DNA of 64,000 nucleotides from positions 22,625,237 through 22,689,236 of the forward strand of contig JARWKL010000009.1 in NCBI GenBank assembly GCA_029961685.1, given 5' to 3'. The notes beneath the pieces were generated by a model that was not told where the DNA came from, searched no databases, and saw only the letters and a program-made list of their open reading frames with translations. The translations under genes were made by a program, and so were the position numbers. This document shows, in pieces, positions 1-12,037 of the stretch. How positions within the stretch are numbered: position 1 is the first letter of the stretch; every line of letters begins with the position of its first letter. The DNA comes from Aristolochia californica (lineage: Eukaryota > Streptophyta > Magnoliopsida > Piperales > Aristolochiaceae).

Positions 1-1027
1 ATGAGTAGTAATGGTTTCTTGAGGTGCCAGGCGGATCACTGTTGTTATGTAAAGAAGCTTAATGACTCCTACATCATTCTACTGCTATATGTTGATGACA
101 TGTTAATAGCAGGTGTTTGCAAATAGGAAATAGATAAGTTGAAAAAGGAGTTATCCAAGAAGTTTGCAATGAAGGATTTGGGTGCTACAAAACAAATCCT
201 TTGGATGAGAATTACTAGGGATACTATTGTTTTGAAACTGTCATAAGAAGAATATGTGAAGAAGGTGTTGAGCAGATTCTACATGAACGATGCAAAACCA
301 ATGAGTATTCCTTTGGCTAGTCATTCTAGGCTATCTAAGGAGCAATCACCTTCTACAAAGCAGGAACAAGCCTACATGGCCAATGTGCCTTATGCTTCTG
401 CTATTAGCAATCTCATGTATGTCATGGTGTGCACTAGACTAGACATAGCTCATGCAGTGGGAGTTGTGAGCAGATATATGAGTAATCCGGGTAAACAATA
501 TTGGGAAGCAGTGAAGTGGATTCTCAGGTATTTGAGAGGCACTGTAGACTCAACCTTATGTTTCTGAAAGTCAAACTTGGGATTACAGGGTTATGTAGAT
601 GCTGACATGGCTGGAGACATTGATTGCAAGAAGAATACCACTGGATATGTATACACATGGGGGGGTACAACAGTTAGCTGGATCTCTAAGTTGCAGAAGA
701 AAGTTGTTTTTTCCACTACTAAGGCAAAATATGTCATCGTGACTAAAGCCAACAAAGAGATGGTATGGTTGTAGTCTTTCTAGGAAGAATATGTTGTATT
801 GTGACAGACAAAGTGCTATTCAATTAGCAAAGAACCCTGTTTATCATGCCAGAACAAAACACATACAAGTGCGTTACCACTTCATTAGATCGGCTCTTGA
901 GGATGGAGTATTAGCACTTGAGAAAATTCAAGGGAGTCAGAATCCAGCTAATATGTCGACAAAGACAGTTACAATTGAGAAACTGAAGTTGAGTGCAACT
1001 TCAGTTGGACTTCTCTCTGAGGATTGA
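1..1027 (+). pseudogene. Ty1/copia pol 3' part (reverse transcriptase C-terminus and RNase H), broken
   Basis: This is the end of a copia polyprotein entering from the left edge. The catalytic Y-V-D-D of reverse transcriptase is read at 88-99, followed by the usual 'MKDLG' connection and the 'RPDIAHAVGVVSRYM'-type region near 440-480. The RNase H follows, with a degenerate 'DADMAGD' at about 600 and 'HARTKHIQV..HFIR' at 850-890. In-frame stops at 124 and about 245, stops near 565 and 772, and a frameshift near 785 make it non-functional. It ends 59 bases before a polypurine tract and LTR. The family resembles element G at 41.5-48.9 kb in its LTR. The call as copia is firm from motif order; no replication function remains. 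Confidence 0.93.
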
Positions 1028-1085
1028 GATAGTGTTGCTACTGTAGAGGAGATATTGATGATAGATTAGTCTCCAAGTGGGAGAT

Positions 1086-1493
1086 TGTTAAGTTGTGGAA
1101 CCTAATCAACACCCTACGCTAAGTCGGTACGCGAATCCACGATATATTGATTGTTGTCTCATTAAGGGTAGTTCGGAGATTTCACTCTTGTAATCCAGTT
1201 GCCCTAATTTTATGTTTATATTTGGGAGCGTCGTTGTTAAGGTTTTATCATCAGAGAAGGATCCTAAGTTGTGGCCCAAGAAAGGTTAGAGAAAACACCA
1301 GTGTGTGTGAGATTTCTCTTGTAAACTATTTCATCTTCATAGTGGATTACTGCAGCGGCTGAAGACATAACATAGTCTCACCTTGAGGCAAACCTGTATA
1401 AATCTTGTTGTATTTTCATGCTTGCTTTTTTCTTCTTCTGCGATTATTATTATTGTTCTCGTTAGTTTGGAATTAAACGTCTATTTCCTAACA
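1086..1493 (+). repeat. 3' LTR of the left-edge copia element (family G type)
   Basis: A purine-rich tract (about 1074-1085, AAGTGGGAGAT) precedes TGTTAAGTTGTGG, and the repeat ends in CCTAACA, giving the canonical TG...CA ends and 408 bp. Its interior, including the 'cttgtaaactatttcatc' stretch, recurs in the split LTR at 41467-41789 and 47592-47656, so the two belong to one family. The 5' part of the element lies outside the window. Confidence 0.88.
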
Positions 1494-4400
1494 CAAACAT
1501 CCCACCCTTGACAGAAATGACCATACCACTTCCAAAAACAATAAAATGGCCTCCCAAAGCAGCTCCAACAACTCCCTTCCGTCATCCCCCTAAAATAGTG
1601 CTTTCTCTGTCTCCTCTAATTCCTCATCCAACATCGTTCATCCAGCTGAGAACCTTCCCCACAACGCCTTAGTCCTTTCTATTTTCCGTTAGCTGAATAC
1701 CCAAGCATCCACTCTACCCTAAAACTTAGCCCCTTGACCAACCTCTCCTAGACTTACCAAAGAAGGGGAAGATGAATACCAGGCTGAATGTAGTAACAGA
1801 AATCAGATAGGGCAGGTAGATGAGTGTCAATCTGAGAGACACAAGTATGACAAAGAGAACTGGGAGAGGATGATGGAGCTAGCACAATTAATGAGAGTCA
1901 TCTATCAAGACCAACTGCTGGGGTATGAGAAGGGTAAAGGAGTCGAATCTTCGAAGAAATGATTAGTGTTTCTTGGAATTTTCCTGGGATTGGGTGCAGT
2001 AGAAAGAGAGCATCCATCAGAAACCTTCTCAAAGACTGCAAGGCTAAGTTGTTGTGTTGCAAAAAACAAAGGTGCAAAGTATAACAGAACCTTTGGAACT
2101 GTCACTCCCTTCAATAGCATGTTGTCAATGCTATTGGGCTTGCTGATGGGATTCTACTGATGTGGGACAACAATTCAGTTGATCTGCTTCGAGTTGTGGC
2201 TGGTGAATTTTCAATCTGTGTCAAGATGCTGGATCGTGATTCCCCAGAGGAAATGATGCCTTGCTGGGGTCTACAGTCCTACAAGATACAGGCAAAGGCA
2301 CGTCGTCTGGAATGAGCTCTCAGGAGCCATTCAGAACTGGGATCTCCCTTGGCTATTAACAGGAAATCCAATGCCATATGCTATTGCAATGAGAGGTTCC
2401 CTCCCTCTACTAGAATCACCTCATCGGTGTGAAACTTTGCTGATTTCATCCAGAGTCTTGAGATTGAAGTTCCTCTCTCATGCGAGACTTTCACTCAAAG
2501 AGTAACGATGAAAGGAGTCCCATTCTTTCCAAACTTGACAGTTTCCTAGCCACCTCAAATTGGCTTGGCTTTATGACGACACCACTGGTAGACCATTGAA
2601 CAAAGCAACGTCTGACCAATAGGAGGTGGGGCTCTCCACCTTTCTGGTCTGAGAATTATTGGCTCCTTGAGGGAATTAATGCCCTGATCAGTGGGTGGTG
2701 GTCTAATGCCACTGCTGTTGGTGGCCCGGCTCATCATCTCAGCAGCAAACTCAAGTCTCTAAAGTCCGATATGAAGACCTGGTCCAGCCAACGGCATGCT
2801 GCTGCTACTGCCCATCATGCTGATCTTCTCTCCCAAAAGGTGTCCCTTAACGAGGCTGAGGAAAATAGAACCCTCTTTCCTGGTGAATTCTATCTAAGAA
2901 TTGAGTTTTCAAATGAATTACAAAAGCATGCTCACTGTGAGCGAGTCCTTTGAAAACAAAGGGCTCAGTTTAAATGGCTAGATGAAGGTGATGGCAATAC
3001 AAAGTTCTTTCATGCCACCACCTCAGCCAGACACCAATCTAACTGAAACACTTTCCTCAACATTGGCGGTGAAGTCACTTTAGATAGAATTCTTTTTACT
3101 AGTGAGCTTTTGAGTTTTTCTCGGGACTGTATACGGAGGAACAAATCAACCAACTGGGAATCCAGCTCTTGTGCTTCACATTCCTAACACATTATAGCTC
3201 ATCTGATTGAGCTTCCCTTCACTGCCAAGGAAATTGATGCAGCGGTAACCACAATACCAAGCAACAAAATGCCTGGGTTGGACAGCTTCAATGGCAAATT
3301 TTACAAGTGATACTGGGATACTATTAGGTAGGAGGTTTATGCTTTGGTTAGAAGCTTTTACTTTCATGGGATCACTTACTGAGCAATGGGGGATTCCTTG
3401 GGATTCCTTCATGACCCTTGTGCCTAAGAAGAACCAAGTTGCGACACCCAAAGACTTCAGGCCTATAAGCCTTGTTTCGAGTCCTTATAAAATCATAACC
3501 CGGATCCTTGCTCATCAGTTGAAGGTAACTCTTCCCCTGATTATCAATCAAAGTCAAAGTGCATTCATAACAGGTCGAAATATCTTGGATTCAACCATGT
3601 ACCTCTGTGAAATTATTGATCACCTTCACGCAGGAAGGGAGGCCAAGACTGGCCCTCAAACTTGATCTTGAGAAGGTGTTTCATCAGGTCTGTTGGTGGT
3701 TAATTGACTCTATGCTTGGGAGAATGGATTTCAGCTTTAGATGGCGTTGCCGGATTTGAAGTTGTCTATCGTCAACCTCCTTCTCACTTCTCATAAAATG
3801 GCATTGCATGTGGATTCTTTAAGGGAACTAGAGGAATCTGGCAAGGAGACTTTATCCCCTCTTTTATTCAACATTGTTGGCGAGTGCCTCTCCTCCATGA
3901 TCTATGCTGCAAAGGAGGTTGATTGGTTGCATCCTATGTCCGAATCACCTGAGATGGATATCCCCATCTTGCTATTCATTGACAACACAATTTGCTTTTG
4001 AAACAGATCTATTGAGCAAACTATTCACCTCAAAGCTTTACGGCCTTTTTGAAATCACAACAGGGCAAAAGATTAATATGTCCAAGAAAATGCTAGTGGG
4101 ATTTTACTTGGAGGCTGGCCAGATTGATGAAATTGCTAAACACTTGGGATGCTCCCACCAACCTTGGGCTTCCCTTTTTCTCTAGCAGACTTGACAAAAT
4201 CTTATGAAACCTTTGGTGGAGAAGTTAGAAAGGAAGCTTTTGACTTTGAAGGGCTCCCATCTAAAGCACGCAGATTGGGCCTCCTCAACTCTTAAATTGC
4301 AGCCTTCCCAACTACTAACTATCAGTTTTACCATGTCATCACGAAGTAAATTGAAGCCCACAAAAGGTGTTTTCTATGGCTGGGAGTTGTGGATGGGTTG

Positions 4401-6051
4401 AAGCATCATCTTGTGGTGGAAGGAGGTATGCAAACCAAAAGCGATGGGTGGTCTAGGTATTTGGGCTGTGAGGGAGATGAACCACACATTACTTCTCAAA
4501 TAGTTTTGGAAATTCAATGAGACAGTGGCTTAAATTGGAGTCGGGTTATCATAAAGAAATTGGGTTTTGCAGGGTATAGATGGTGGTTGGAGGGGGTCAC
4601 CTGTAGCAAGCTCTCCCCTCTTTAGCATGCTTTTTTCCCCCTCCTAGCCAAATTTGTCAAAGGCGAGAAGTTTTATGCTAGAAGAAGAGACACCATTTGA
4701 TTCTAGGAGGACTGGTGGATTGGAGATGGTCCCCTCTCGATCACCAAACTGAGGCTTTAACAGGTCACAACAGATCGTTCAATGTGCATCCAAAATCCTT
4801 ATCGAACTGAGGGAGATCAGATTGATTGGGATCTTCGTCTGATAAGGGGGTTGAGCAATTCAGAAGCCAAGGATGTTGGGTCTTCTTGAACCTGAGTAGG
4901 ATTCACATGCATCACCATGTGAAGGATAAGATAATATGGACCTTTCTTGATAACGGAAAATTTACTGTTGCCTCTCCTACACCTGCTTGATGCAGTGGGA
5001 CTTTAAACATCAGCATAGCACCAGCATTACTTGGAAGCTCCTCGACCAGCTGAAGGCTCCTCCAGAATGCTCTTCGTAGCAAGATTCTGATGGTGGACAA
5101 TTTGAGGTGTCGTGGCACTGTAGTCCCCAACCACCCTTCTAGCTTTTGCAGTGTCATTGATGAAGACGACTCCCACCTTATCCATCATTGCCTCTTCTCT
5201 TGGCAAGTCTGGTCTCACTTCCTTGAGAAGCTTGGCATTAACCTTTGCATTCCTGAAAAACTTGATGAAATGTGAAAGCCCCTTGTAGGGATTCAAATCC
5301 TAGAATTTAGCAAGGACCTCCTCTCGATGTGCCTCACATCTCTTGGGGACTCTAGTTGGAGAGGAAGAATGGTAGATGCTTCAGAGGAGTTTGTAGATCT
5401 CAGGATGCCTTCATTGATAGTATTTTCAAAAAAAACAAATCATGGCTTGGGTCAGCATGCAGCCTAAATTTGAAAGCCTTCAAGAGGGCCTTTTCAAGAA
5501 TAATTGGAGATTGATTGCTCAGATTCCCCTTCCCTCCACTCCGCCCAAACAGAATTTAAGTCGTTGAATAGATCCCTCTTTCTGGTACCATCAAACTCAA
5601 TTTTGATGGGTGCATTCTTAGCAACTCAAGTCTGGCAGGTTTTAGGGGGGTCTTTCACAGTCATGATGAGTGTACTCTTGCCACCTATTCAGGACTTTTC
5701 GCATTGCTGATTCACAACAGCTGAAATCCAGGCACTCCGTCATGGTTTCCTCATATTTAGATCCTTATCCTGCAATCATCTTAGACTGAGGGCAACTCCA
5801 AGGTGGTCATTAGTAGGTGGTCCAAACCAGCAGATCCCCCATGGCGTCACTAGTATGTTTTTAATGCAATATTGGATATTAGTTCCTCTTTTTCATGCAC
5901 TTGAAATCATGTACTAAGGTCAGCAAATCATCTTGCTGACTCTCTTGCTAAAAATGGAGTCTCTCTCCTATCTCTCATTGTATCAGAGACTCCTCCCTGA
6001 TTGTTTGTTCTTTTGCCCTTGGAAATAAAAACCGTCATTCTCAAAAAAAAC
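1494..6051 (+). mobile_element. Decayed non-LTR retrotransposon (plant L1-type LINE)
   Basis: Remnants occur in the order expected for a plant L1. There is a possible ORF1-like start near 1544, an endonuclease-like stretch at about 2150-2360, and the linker typical of plant LINEs at about 2695-3065 ('FKWLDEGDGNTKFFHAT'). Reverse transcriptase lies at about 3205-4190, and a zf-RVT zinc-binding tail at about 5090-5270 ('HLIHHCLFSWQVW'). The 3' end at about 6040-6051 carries an A-run. Dozens of stops and frameshifts show it is old. No target duplication could be defined, so the 5' boundary, placed next to the copia LTR, is a guess. It lies inside an intron of the host gene, in the opposite orientation. 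Confidence 0.85.
3205..4190 (+). pseudogene. LINE reverse transcriptase domain, multiply frameshifted
   Basis: The segment reads 'FTAKEIDAAVTTIPSNKMPG' at its start, matching the family rule of a residue run ending in K-x-P-G-x-D. The block 'LVPKKNQVATPKDFRPISLV' follows at about 3417, with 'QSAFITGRNILDS' at about 3550 and a degraded 'RGIWQGD' near 3830. The catalytic F/Y-A-D-D is replaced around 3985 by a 'LFIDNTI' type reading, so a key aspartate is lost. At least three frame changes are needed to follow it. It is a dead copy. Confidence 0.85.
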
Positions 6052-7231
6052 GGTAACAAAAGCTGATTCAGTCACCTTGTTGGCTCAAATATTGGGTCCA
6101 GTTGAACCCAAGTCTCGGTTGAATTACTGGGTTGAAAATTGTTATTTGACCCTACTCATCCCAAGACATCTCCATTTTCATTGCACGGGATGTCTCAGTT
6201 ATTGGAATGTCTCAATTGCTAGAAGTAACAGAGTACCTGAGATGTTTTGATTCTTGAGCAGAACGTCTAGCATATTGCCTAAGATATCCCAAGAATCAAG
6301 AAATCTCAGAATTTTGAGATGCCCACAACTGGATGTCCCATCTCCCCCTTTAGGAGGGAAACTACTAGTTTCAATGGGAGGGGCAGGAGCCCAATGACTG
6401 CTAATACCTTTTCTATTTCCAGTGTCAGGGCAGGGATGGCAAGGGCCCCTCCACTAATGATAACCAAAGTGGGGGGAAGGAGGCCAATCACCAGCCTGCA
6501 CCCCACTTTTGTGTCATATGGGAAGAATTTCTCCCTACATGATAGGTGATCCAGCCGATCAGCTTGGGAGCTAGCAAACCTAGCCAACTCAACCGGGTCT
6601 TGACCCAATTCTAGGTCTCGTAGAATAGTTACCCAGGGAGGGACGGCTTTCAGTTAAGCCTGATTCAACTGACTATTCCAGTCTGGGTTTTATGACATTG
6701 GTTTCACCTAATAGCAAGAGATATTGCATGCAGAAGTTTCATACATAAATGTAATTAATGATTTACTACAATTTACTGTATTGAATTACATAAGAATAAA
6801 TTCATGGAATTTTTTTTCTCAAAAAAAAGAAGGCAAATTGAAGCATTAGCAGACAGAAATAGTCAAGAAAGACTTTAAAATGCCTGACTGAGAGATAGAA
6901 GTAGCAAATGATAAAGCACAAGAGAGAGGAGGATTCATGTCCCTGACTTCTAAGGATATATGAGACATGACTGATGAAAAGGAATGGCATTGTGCATGGC
7001 CAGCAGATAATAGTAACCTAAAATATATACAACAGTAAGCTACTATTTTCATTTACTTCTTCATGCCTTTTAAAAATTGTAATCAATTAATAAGGAGAGT
7101 TTAACTGAAGTGGCAAAATCTACAAGGGAACCGTATACAACCAGAAGAGAGGTAATCAGAAAACCTGACTGCACATAATACAAGAGATATGCAGATATAA
7201 GGGTCACAATTCGAACTTCAAGAATCCTTAC
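6052..7231. other. Intron 2 sequence of the LisH/HEAT gene (no gene seen)
   Basis: This AT-rich stretch lies between the LINE 3' end and the donor site of exon 2. Short open frames on both strands show no recognisable protein. I see no LTR, terminal inverted repeat or RNA gene in it. It is read as the 5' part of the second intron of the minus-strand gene, because exon 2 ends at an intact GT donor (7231-7230). Confidence 0.6.
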
Positions 7232-7384
7232 CATTTGGTTTGTCAGAAGGGTATTTGATTTGCTTTTGTAACTCTGCTTTTAGTCTTGAGAGATCCTCTT
7301 GGGCTAACCGAAACTCATATTCACTGATTGCTAATTTTTCTTCAACTGCTTCTTTCTCTTCCAGTAAACTCTGTGGATCGGCTA
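7232..7384 (-). CDS. RELCH: Exon 2 of a plant RELCH/KIAA1468-like LisH and HEAT-repeat protein
   Basis: This 153-nt exon encodes the start of the coiled coil that follows the LisH domain. It reads from 'VADPQSLLEEKEAVEEKL' to 'LKAELQKQ', rich in E, K, L and Q in heptad spacing. The acceptor (..ATTTCAG|TAGCC) and donor (..AAATG|GTAAGG) are intact. The phase-1 join with exon 1 restores the codon for V between R and A. Plant homologues have this same order of LisH, coiled coil and then long HEAT repeats. In animals RELCH binds Rab11 and works in sterol transport between recycling endosomes and the trans-Golgi; the plant role is not shown by this sequence. The HEAT-repeat exons are not in the window. 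Confidence 0.88.
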
Positions 7385-10281
7385 CTGAAATGACAAAGGG
7401 GGAAATATCCAACATGTCACATGTGCATACAACCAAATATAACCTCACACTCACGACTGGATCCAAGGACCTCACTTTAAGAGTCAAAGGATCCATCAAC
7501 ACATTAAGTGGTAAAATTGCATTGCTACAACCTATTTTTTTCCTAGTTACTCCCCCCAAAACGCTTGCCTAAAACTAGATTGAAGCTCTCCAGGAAATAT
7601 TTGGCACGTGTAACAGAATTGTTTCAGTGCCAACAAAATTTTTGAATTAAATTACAAATTAAGAATAGAACTTCTAAAACGTGTAAAACAAACCAAGAAG
7701 CTTCTGAAAAAGATTTTGGAAATGTCTAAAAATCAAAGCCATAAGGTTTTCAAAACGTTTTGGAAACGGAAAAAACACATGGGACTTATTAAAGAAAAAT
7801 TTATAAAAAGTTATCAAGGATTCTTTATACATTTTGTGTATTCTTATAAAAAATACTTTACCTAATTTACTTTATTAAAGATACTCCTTAAAAACCATAT
7901 TTATTAAAGGTTTTACTGACAATTACCTTTATTAGTTAATTTTTATTAAGGTATATTAGATTATAACCTGGCATTTCTAAAAATTGTCGTCGAAATTTAC
8001 AAAATTTTGTCAAAGTTTATCAGGATTGCAAATAATAATAAAAGTTTCGTTAAAGAAAGCAGGAAATATAATATTTTAAGAAATTCAAATTCAACCAGAA
8101 ACAAAGAATGATAAAGTTGGATAGTAATTATTTGATTCCAACTGTATGTAAATGAAAATCTTGAAAAATTTTAAGGTAATCGTGACAAATTAATTAGACA
8201 CAACACACTGCAACACACATACACATATTCATCAAGCTAATTTTTATAGTCAATGTTTCATCTTGTGTACATGATACAAGAATTGTCTCAACTACTACAC
8301 CAAAATTATGTTGGAAGCCTGAACACTCCAATATAATTTCATGGATACTAGTTACATATAGAATAATTTAAAAAGCTAATACAACTATATATATCATATT
8401 AATTGGTTTATAAATTTTCAAAAAATATTGATTTATGCATTATTTACATCAAATAAATAACTAACTTGTCTTCTTTTTTTTTTTGTTTAAATAGAAGATT
8501 AATATTGGCTTCAAGTGTTAATGAGTTTTCTAGATTTTTTGTTTTCTTTACTTTCATCAACCTTTAAGAAACATTTCTCTATTGAAAATATGATGCACAA
8601 GTTAGAATTATCTGGAGCTGAAAATACTGAACACAATTAGATCTATACATTACTGAGTTTACTTCACATATATGTTATATGGTCATAAACAATAAGTAAA
8701 TTTTGTACCAGGGGCAATAGGAAATATAGGTACCATACAAATTGTTAATACTATTTGGTGGAAATAGTGTTTGCAATTTGAAGAAAAGTAGTGCCTTAAA
8801 ATTTTAAATGCCTCTTTGAGGAGTTTCACACTCATTTTTGTCTTGTTTCACAAAGTTTCCCATTTGTCAATGATGAAGTTTTTTTTTCTTGTTAGTTTCT
8901 TTTAATGTTTAATATAATTTTCTAAAATTTTAGCATAAGAGCTTCTTACAACTTATAAGTTTCATATTAAGTTTCTTTAGAGTTTCATACATATTTTCTA
9001 AACGCTTCTTCTCATGTTCCATTCAAAATTGCAGATATTTTCCCAGTATTTCACATAGGTTTATAATTTTTTTTTACTCTTTTCCTTGTGTCAGGCTCTT
9101 TACCAAATTATTTTTTACTCCAATTTGTTTCCTGCTTCGATTCTCCTTTTTGGTATGGTTTCTTTTTGCCACTTCGCATTATTGGGAAAGGCCAAACATC
9201 GAAAATTTGATCAGATTTTCATTCTGTCGAGGTTAAGGAGGGAGTGTGAGGTCCTCCCCCTACCATTCCTTTGCCACTAAGAAGCCTCCCCATCTGCAGG
9301 CTATTGCAAGAGGGGAGGAAGAGCCCCCTCTCCATCCTGTTCTCACAAGAACATTTCCTTTCCAATTTATTATTTAAATAATTTTTTATTTTTGGATTGA
9401 TACATTCGTTAACTATTTACCATTTGGGAAATCCACGGAACTTACAAAATCCATGCATTTACAAATCCAATTAGTCAAGTATTTTTGCCAATGTTTCTAA
9501 ATGTTCTTCGATATCTAAGAAAGCTTTGATTTTTAAGGCTAGCCAAAACTTTAGCGGCCAACAACAGTTTGTCTAATTTCAATACAGAGATCTCAGTGAA
9601 GTTTTAAATATACCAAGAAAAATAAGAAATAGACATTCAAGAGGAGGTTCACTAGGTCATGGTCATATCGTTACCTCGAATTCAGAGTTTCATTTACCGG
9701 AAGTCCTTTAGCAGAAACAGAGGTAGGAGATTTGCATATCCTTACATGTGCATTTCTAGAAGCGTCTTACACAAGGATAACAAGCACAAAGAGCAGGTTT
9801 GAGAAAAATTGTGATCTTCAAAAAGCAGAGCTATAAATGAAAATTAGAAATACATTTAATCAATTTATATAACAAAATGCTATGCAGCATTCTCGCGTTC
9901 CTCGTTGAAAAAAAATTATCACAAGAAATCACTAGGAACTTTATTGGGAACTTAAACAATACTTTCAAGTCAATTACGTTCGACCCACCTTGTACCAACA
10001 TACTTAAGCCTCGAAACATCGGAATCCAAGTTATCTAGCCTAAGGACGAGTCAAAGGACAGGAAGCTCAACATAAATAAAAGCAAAGGAGGCTTGGAGTA
10101 AGAAGAAAGAATCAGCATTTCATATGAGCATTAAACCCGACCATCGCAGGGTCAAACCAAAATTAGAAAATGATCACTGAATCAATGCAGAACCAAAGGC
10201 GTTCCCCCTGACCGAAAATAAAAATTGACGTTCGAGGAACCCCGTGATATGAAATAGAAAATGAAATGAAAGACGCCATAC
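7385..10281 (-). other. Intron 1 of the LisH/HEAT gene
   Basis: This 2.9-kb AT-rich intron is bounded by GT (10281-10280) and AG (7386-7385) on the minus strand. It contains long T-rich stretches (8470-9080). No transposon ends, protein domains or RNA genes were recognised. The small open frames inside it, such as those near 9100 and 9900, have no supportable match. Confidence 0.75.
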
Positions 10282-10480
10282 CTCGTAGACCATTGAAACG
10301 CGCGATCTGGTCAGGCGGGAAGTGCGTAGGGTTGGCAAAGAACTCCTTGAGCCTGATAGCCTGATCATCCCTGCCGTCTTCGAGAAGCTCGTGAAGCAGT
10401 TCGAAGGCCGAGAGCAAATAATTTTCCTCCAGAAGGAAATTCACGACGCAATTGCAAAGAGACGATTTCTCGACATCCAT
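10282..10480 (-). CDS. RELCH: Exon 1 (start codon and LisH domain) of a plant RELCH/KIAA1468-like protein
   Basis: The ATG at 10480 opens with 'MDVEKSSLCNCVVNFLLEEN' and continues with 'YLLSAFELLHELLEDGRDDQ' and 'FFANPTHFPPDQIARFNGLR'. The LisH motif spans residues 9-32 (a V-x-x-F-L-L...Y..A...L.EL pattern); such motifs mediate dimerisation. The donor is CGAG|GTATGG at 10282/10281. This start is chosen because plant homologues begin at the same place and no in-frame ATG precedes it before stops. Exons 1 and 2 together give 117 codons of what is a protein of roughly 1100-1200 residues in the family, so this is only the 5' end; the rest would lie left of position 1. Intact splice sites suggest a live gene with very long introns, but loss of downstream exons cannot be excluded. 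Confidence 0.9.
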
Positions 10481-11316
10481 CGATAAAATTAATGAAATAG
10501 CAAGGATCTTCCTCTCCCTTCAGATCGAAACGACCGAAACAGATGGATGCATGGTCAGTCGCTTCAGTTCCTGCAGATCTTGCAAAAACTCGATGGAGGA
10601 AATGAAAAACTGAAGAGCTGAGACGAGATCTGCACGGTCTGCACCCAGCTGGATTGGGCAAAGCAAATGAGTAACGTCGACCTGGCTGTTTGAGGTAGGG
10701 AAACCAGTTACGACATCGACGTACGTTTCATAACTCCGTCCAAAGGCACGTGTCTGTCGGTGCAATTTATCGTTTTCCCCTAAAAACTTTACATTTTTAC
10801 GAGTCGTCATAACTGGGTAACAACTTAGAATCCAATGAGTAACGGGTTATTTTTATGACTCAGACATGACTCATCACTACCCGGTTATCTATTTTATTAT
10901 TCATTTTATTCATAGTAGATAAAAATTAATTATTTTTATTCATTTATCAAATTATGCACCGAAGGTGATGGATAAATATTCAATAGAATAATTTATATTT
11001 TTATAAAAATTATAAATTAATAAAAACAACATAAAATTAAGTCATACTCTTACATGAAGATAGGCCATGTCTCGAAAGTATTAGATCAAAATTATAACAT
11101 TACCTCTGTCTTTGAAAGGGTGATTGGATAAATTGAATAATTGAGTATATTTTTTATTTACTAATGATTATATTGTTTACGACCAAACTAGAAATCCTTA
11201 TATATTTTTTGTTCTCTTTTTCACCTATTGCTTATATTGTTTAATCCAATAAAAAAAATATTAAGCCATGTGCCCAAATTTTTATATGTAGACACTTGAG
11301 AAAGTTAGTTTGTTGA
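10481..11316 (-). promoter_or_regulatory. 5' UTR and upstream region of the LisH/HEAT gene
   Basis: The first 330 bases upstream of the ATG have balanced base composition. Beyond about 10800 the sequence becomes very AT-rich. No TATA box could be placed with confidence. An imperfect inverted pair of 'TGAGTAACGGGTTA' (about 10836) and 'ACTCATCACTACCCGGTTAT' (about 10869) may be a decayed small transposon end or chance. No other gene is seen. Confidence 0.45.
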
Positions 11317-11641
11317 TGGGGGAAGTTAAAAATAATAATAATAATAATAATCTAAGTTAGATTCATGTATCATGCTAATAGGTCATGAATGTGTAATAGA
11401 GCTTTATTTTAAAAAAAGTTCTTGTCACCATAAAAATAGCAAAAATATTAGTTTCAAAATCCTCTTTCCACCAAGTTTGATGATGATAAATATCTAGAAA
11501 TAACTATATGTTTTAAGTGGAATTTGGATAGATTTTGAATTCATTTTCATTCTCAACAACTCAAAGCATTCAAATGATCCTATCAGCATTCAAATGATCC
11601 TATCAACATTCAAATGGTAGAGTTACAGAAAGGAGCAAAAA

Positions 11642-12037
11642 TGTAGAAAAATGACTTGCTTCCTAATGCCCAACCTCACATTCTAATGATTAAAAGTTAT
11701 AAAATTTAAGGAGAGGGGAAGAAGTAGAAGGAGAAGAAGAAGAGAGAAAAAAGAAAAAGTTTAGAGCTAGGCTTCCAAGAGAAGAGAGAGGAGAACTTGG
11801 ATGAATTTGAGAGGAAATGAAAGAACTTAATGCTCTACCTCTTAGCCTAAGGGCCTCTTTTTATAGTTTTTTTTAGTGTATGTTACAATGATTATAATGC
11901 CATTAAGACTACAACTTTTACAAGAGAAGAGATATAAATAGACAGGTAATTACATCTTTATGCCATCTTTATAAGAAGTCTTCTTATTTATCAAGATGTC
12001 ACCTCTTCGATGTGTGGGTTTAAGTCCATCTTCTAAC
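11642..12037 (-). repeat. 3' LTR of copia element H (copy in unit 1)
   Basis: The repeat begins TGTAGAAAAATG on the plus strand and runs to about 'CCATCTTCTAACC', next to 'CTCAAGCTGGAGG', which is the end of the copia coding region plus polypurine tract. This layout matches the LTRs of copia elements 2 and 3, which start TGTTGGAAGATGGGC on their own sense strand. One terminal dinucleotide is degraded, so the right boundary may be off by a few bases. A purine-rich tract near 11710-11760 mirrors the pyrimidine-rich LTR end of its relatives. Confidence 0.75.

Noticed and set aside
5027..5296. Minus-strand frame in the LINE
   Set aside because: The plus strand in the same place gives the zf-RVT tail of the LINE; the minus frame has no match.
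8470..9080. T-rich repeated 'GTTTCTT/GAGTTTC' text as a possible small transposon
   Set aside because: No inverted ends or target repeat could be found; it looks like ordinary AT-rich intron.
10520..10810. Open frames upstream of the LisH exon on the minus strand
   Set aside because: They overlap the 5' UTR/promoter area, have no recognisable protein and start in different frames from the gene.
10836..10890. Inverted pair around 'GTAACGGGTTA' and 'ACCCGGTTAT' as a MITE
   Set aside because: The arms are imperfect, very close together and without a target repeat.
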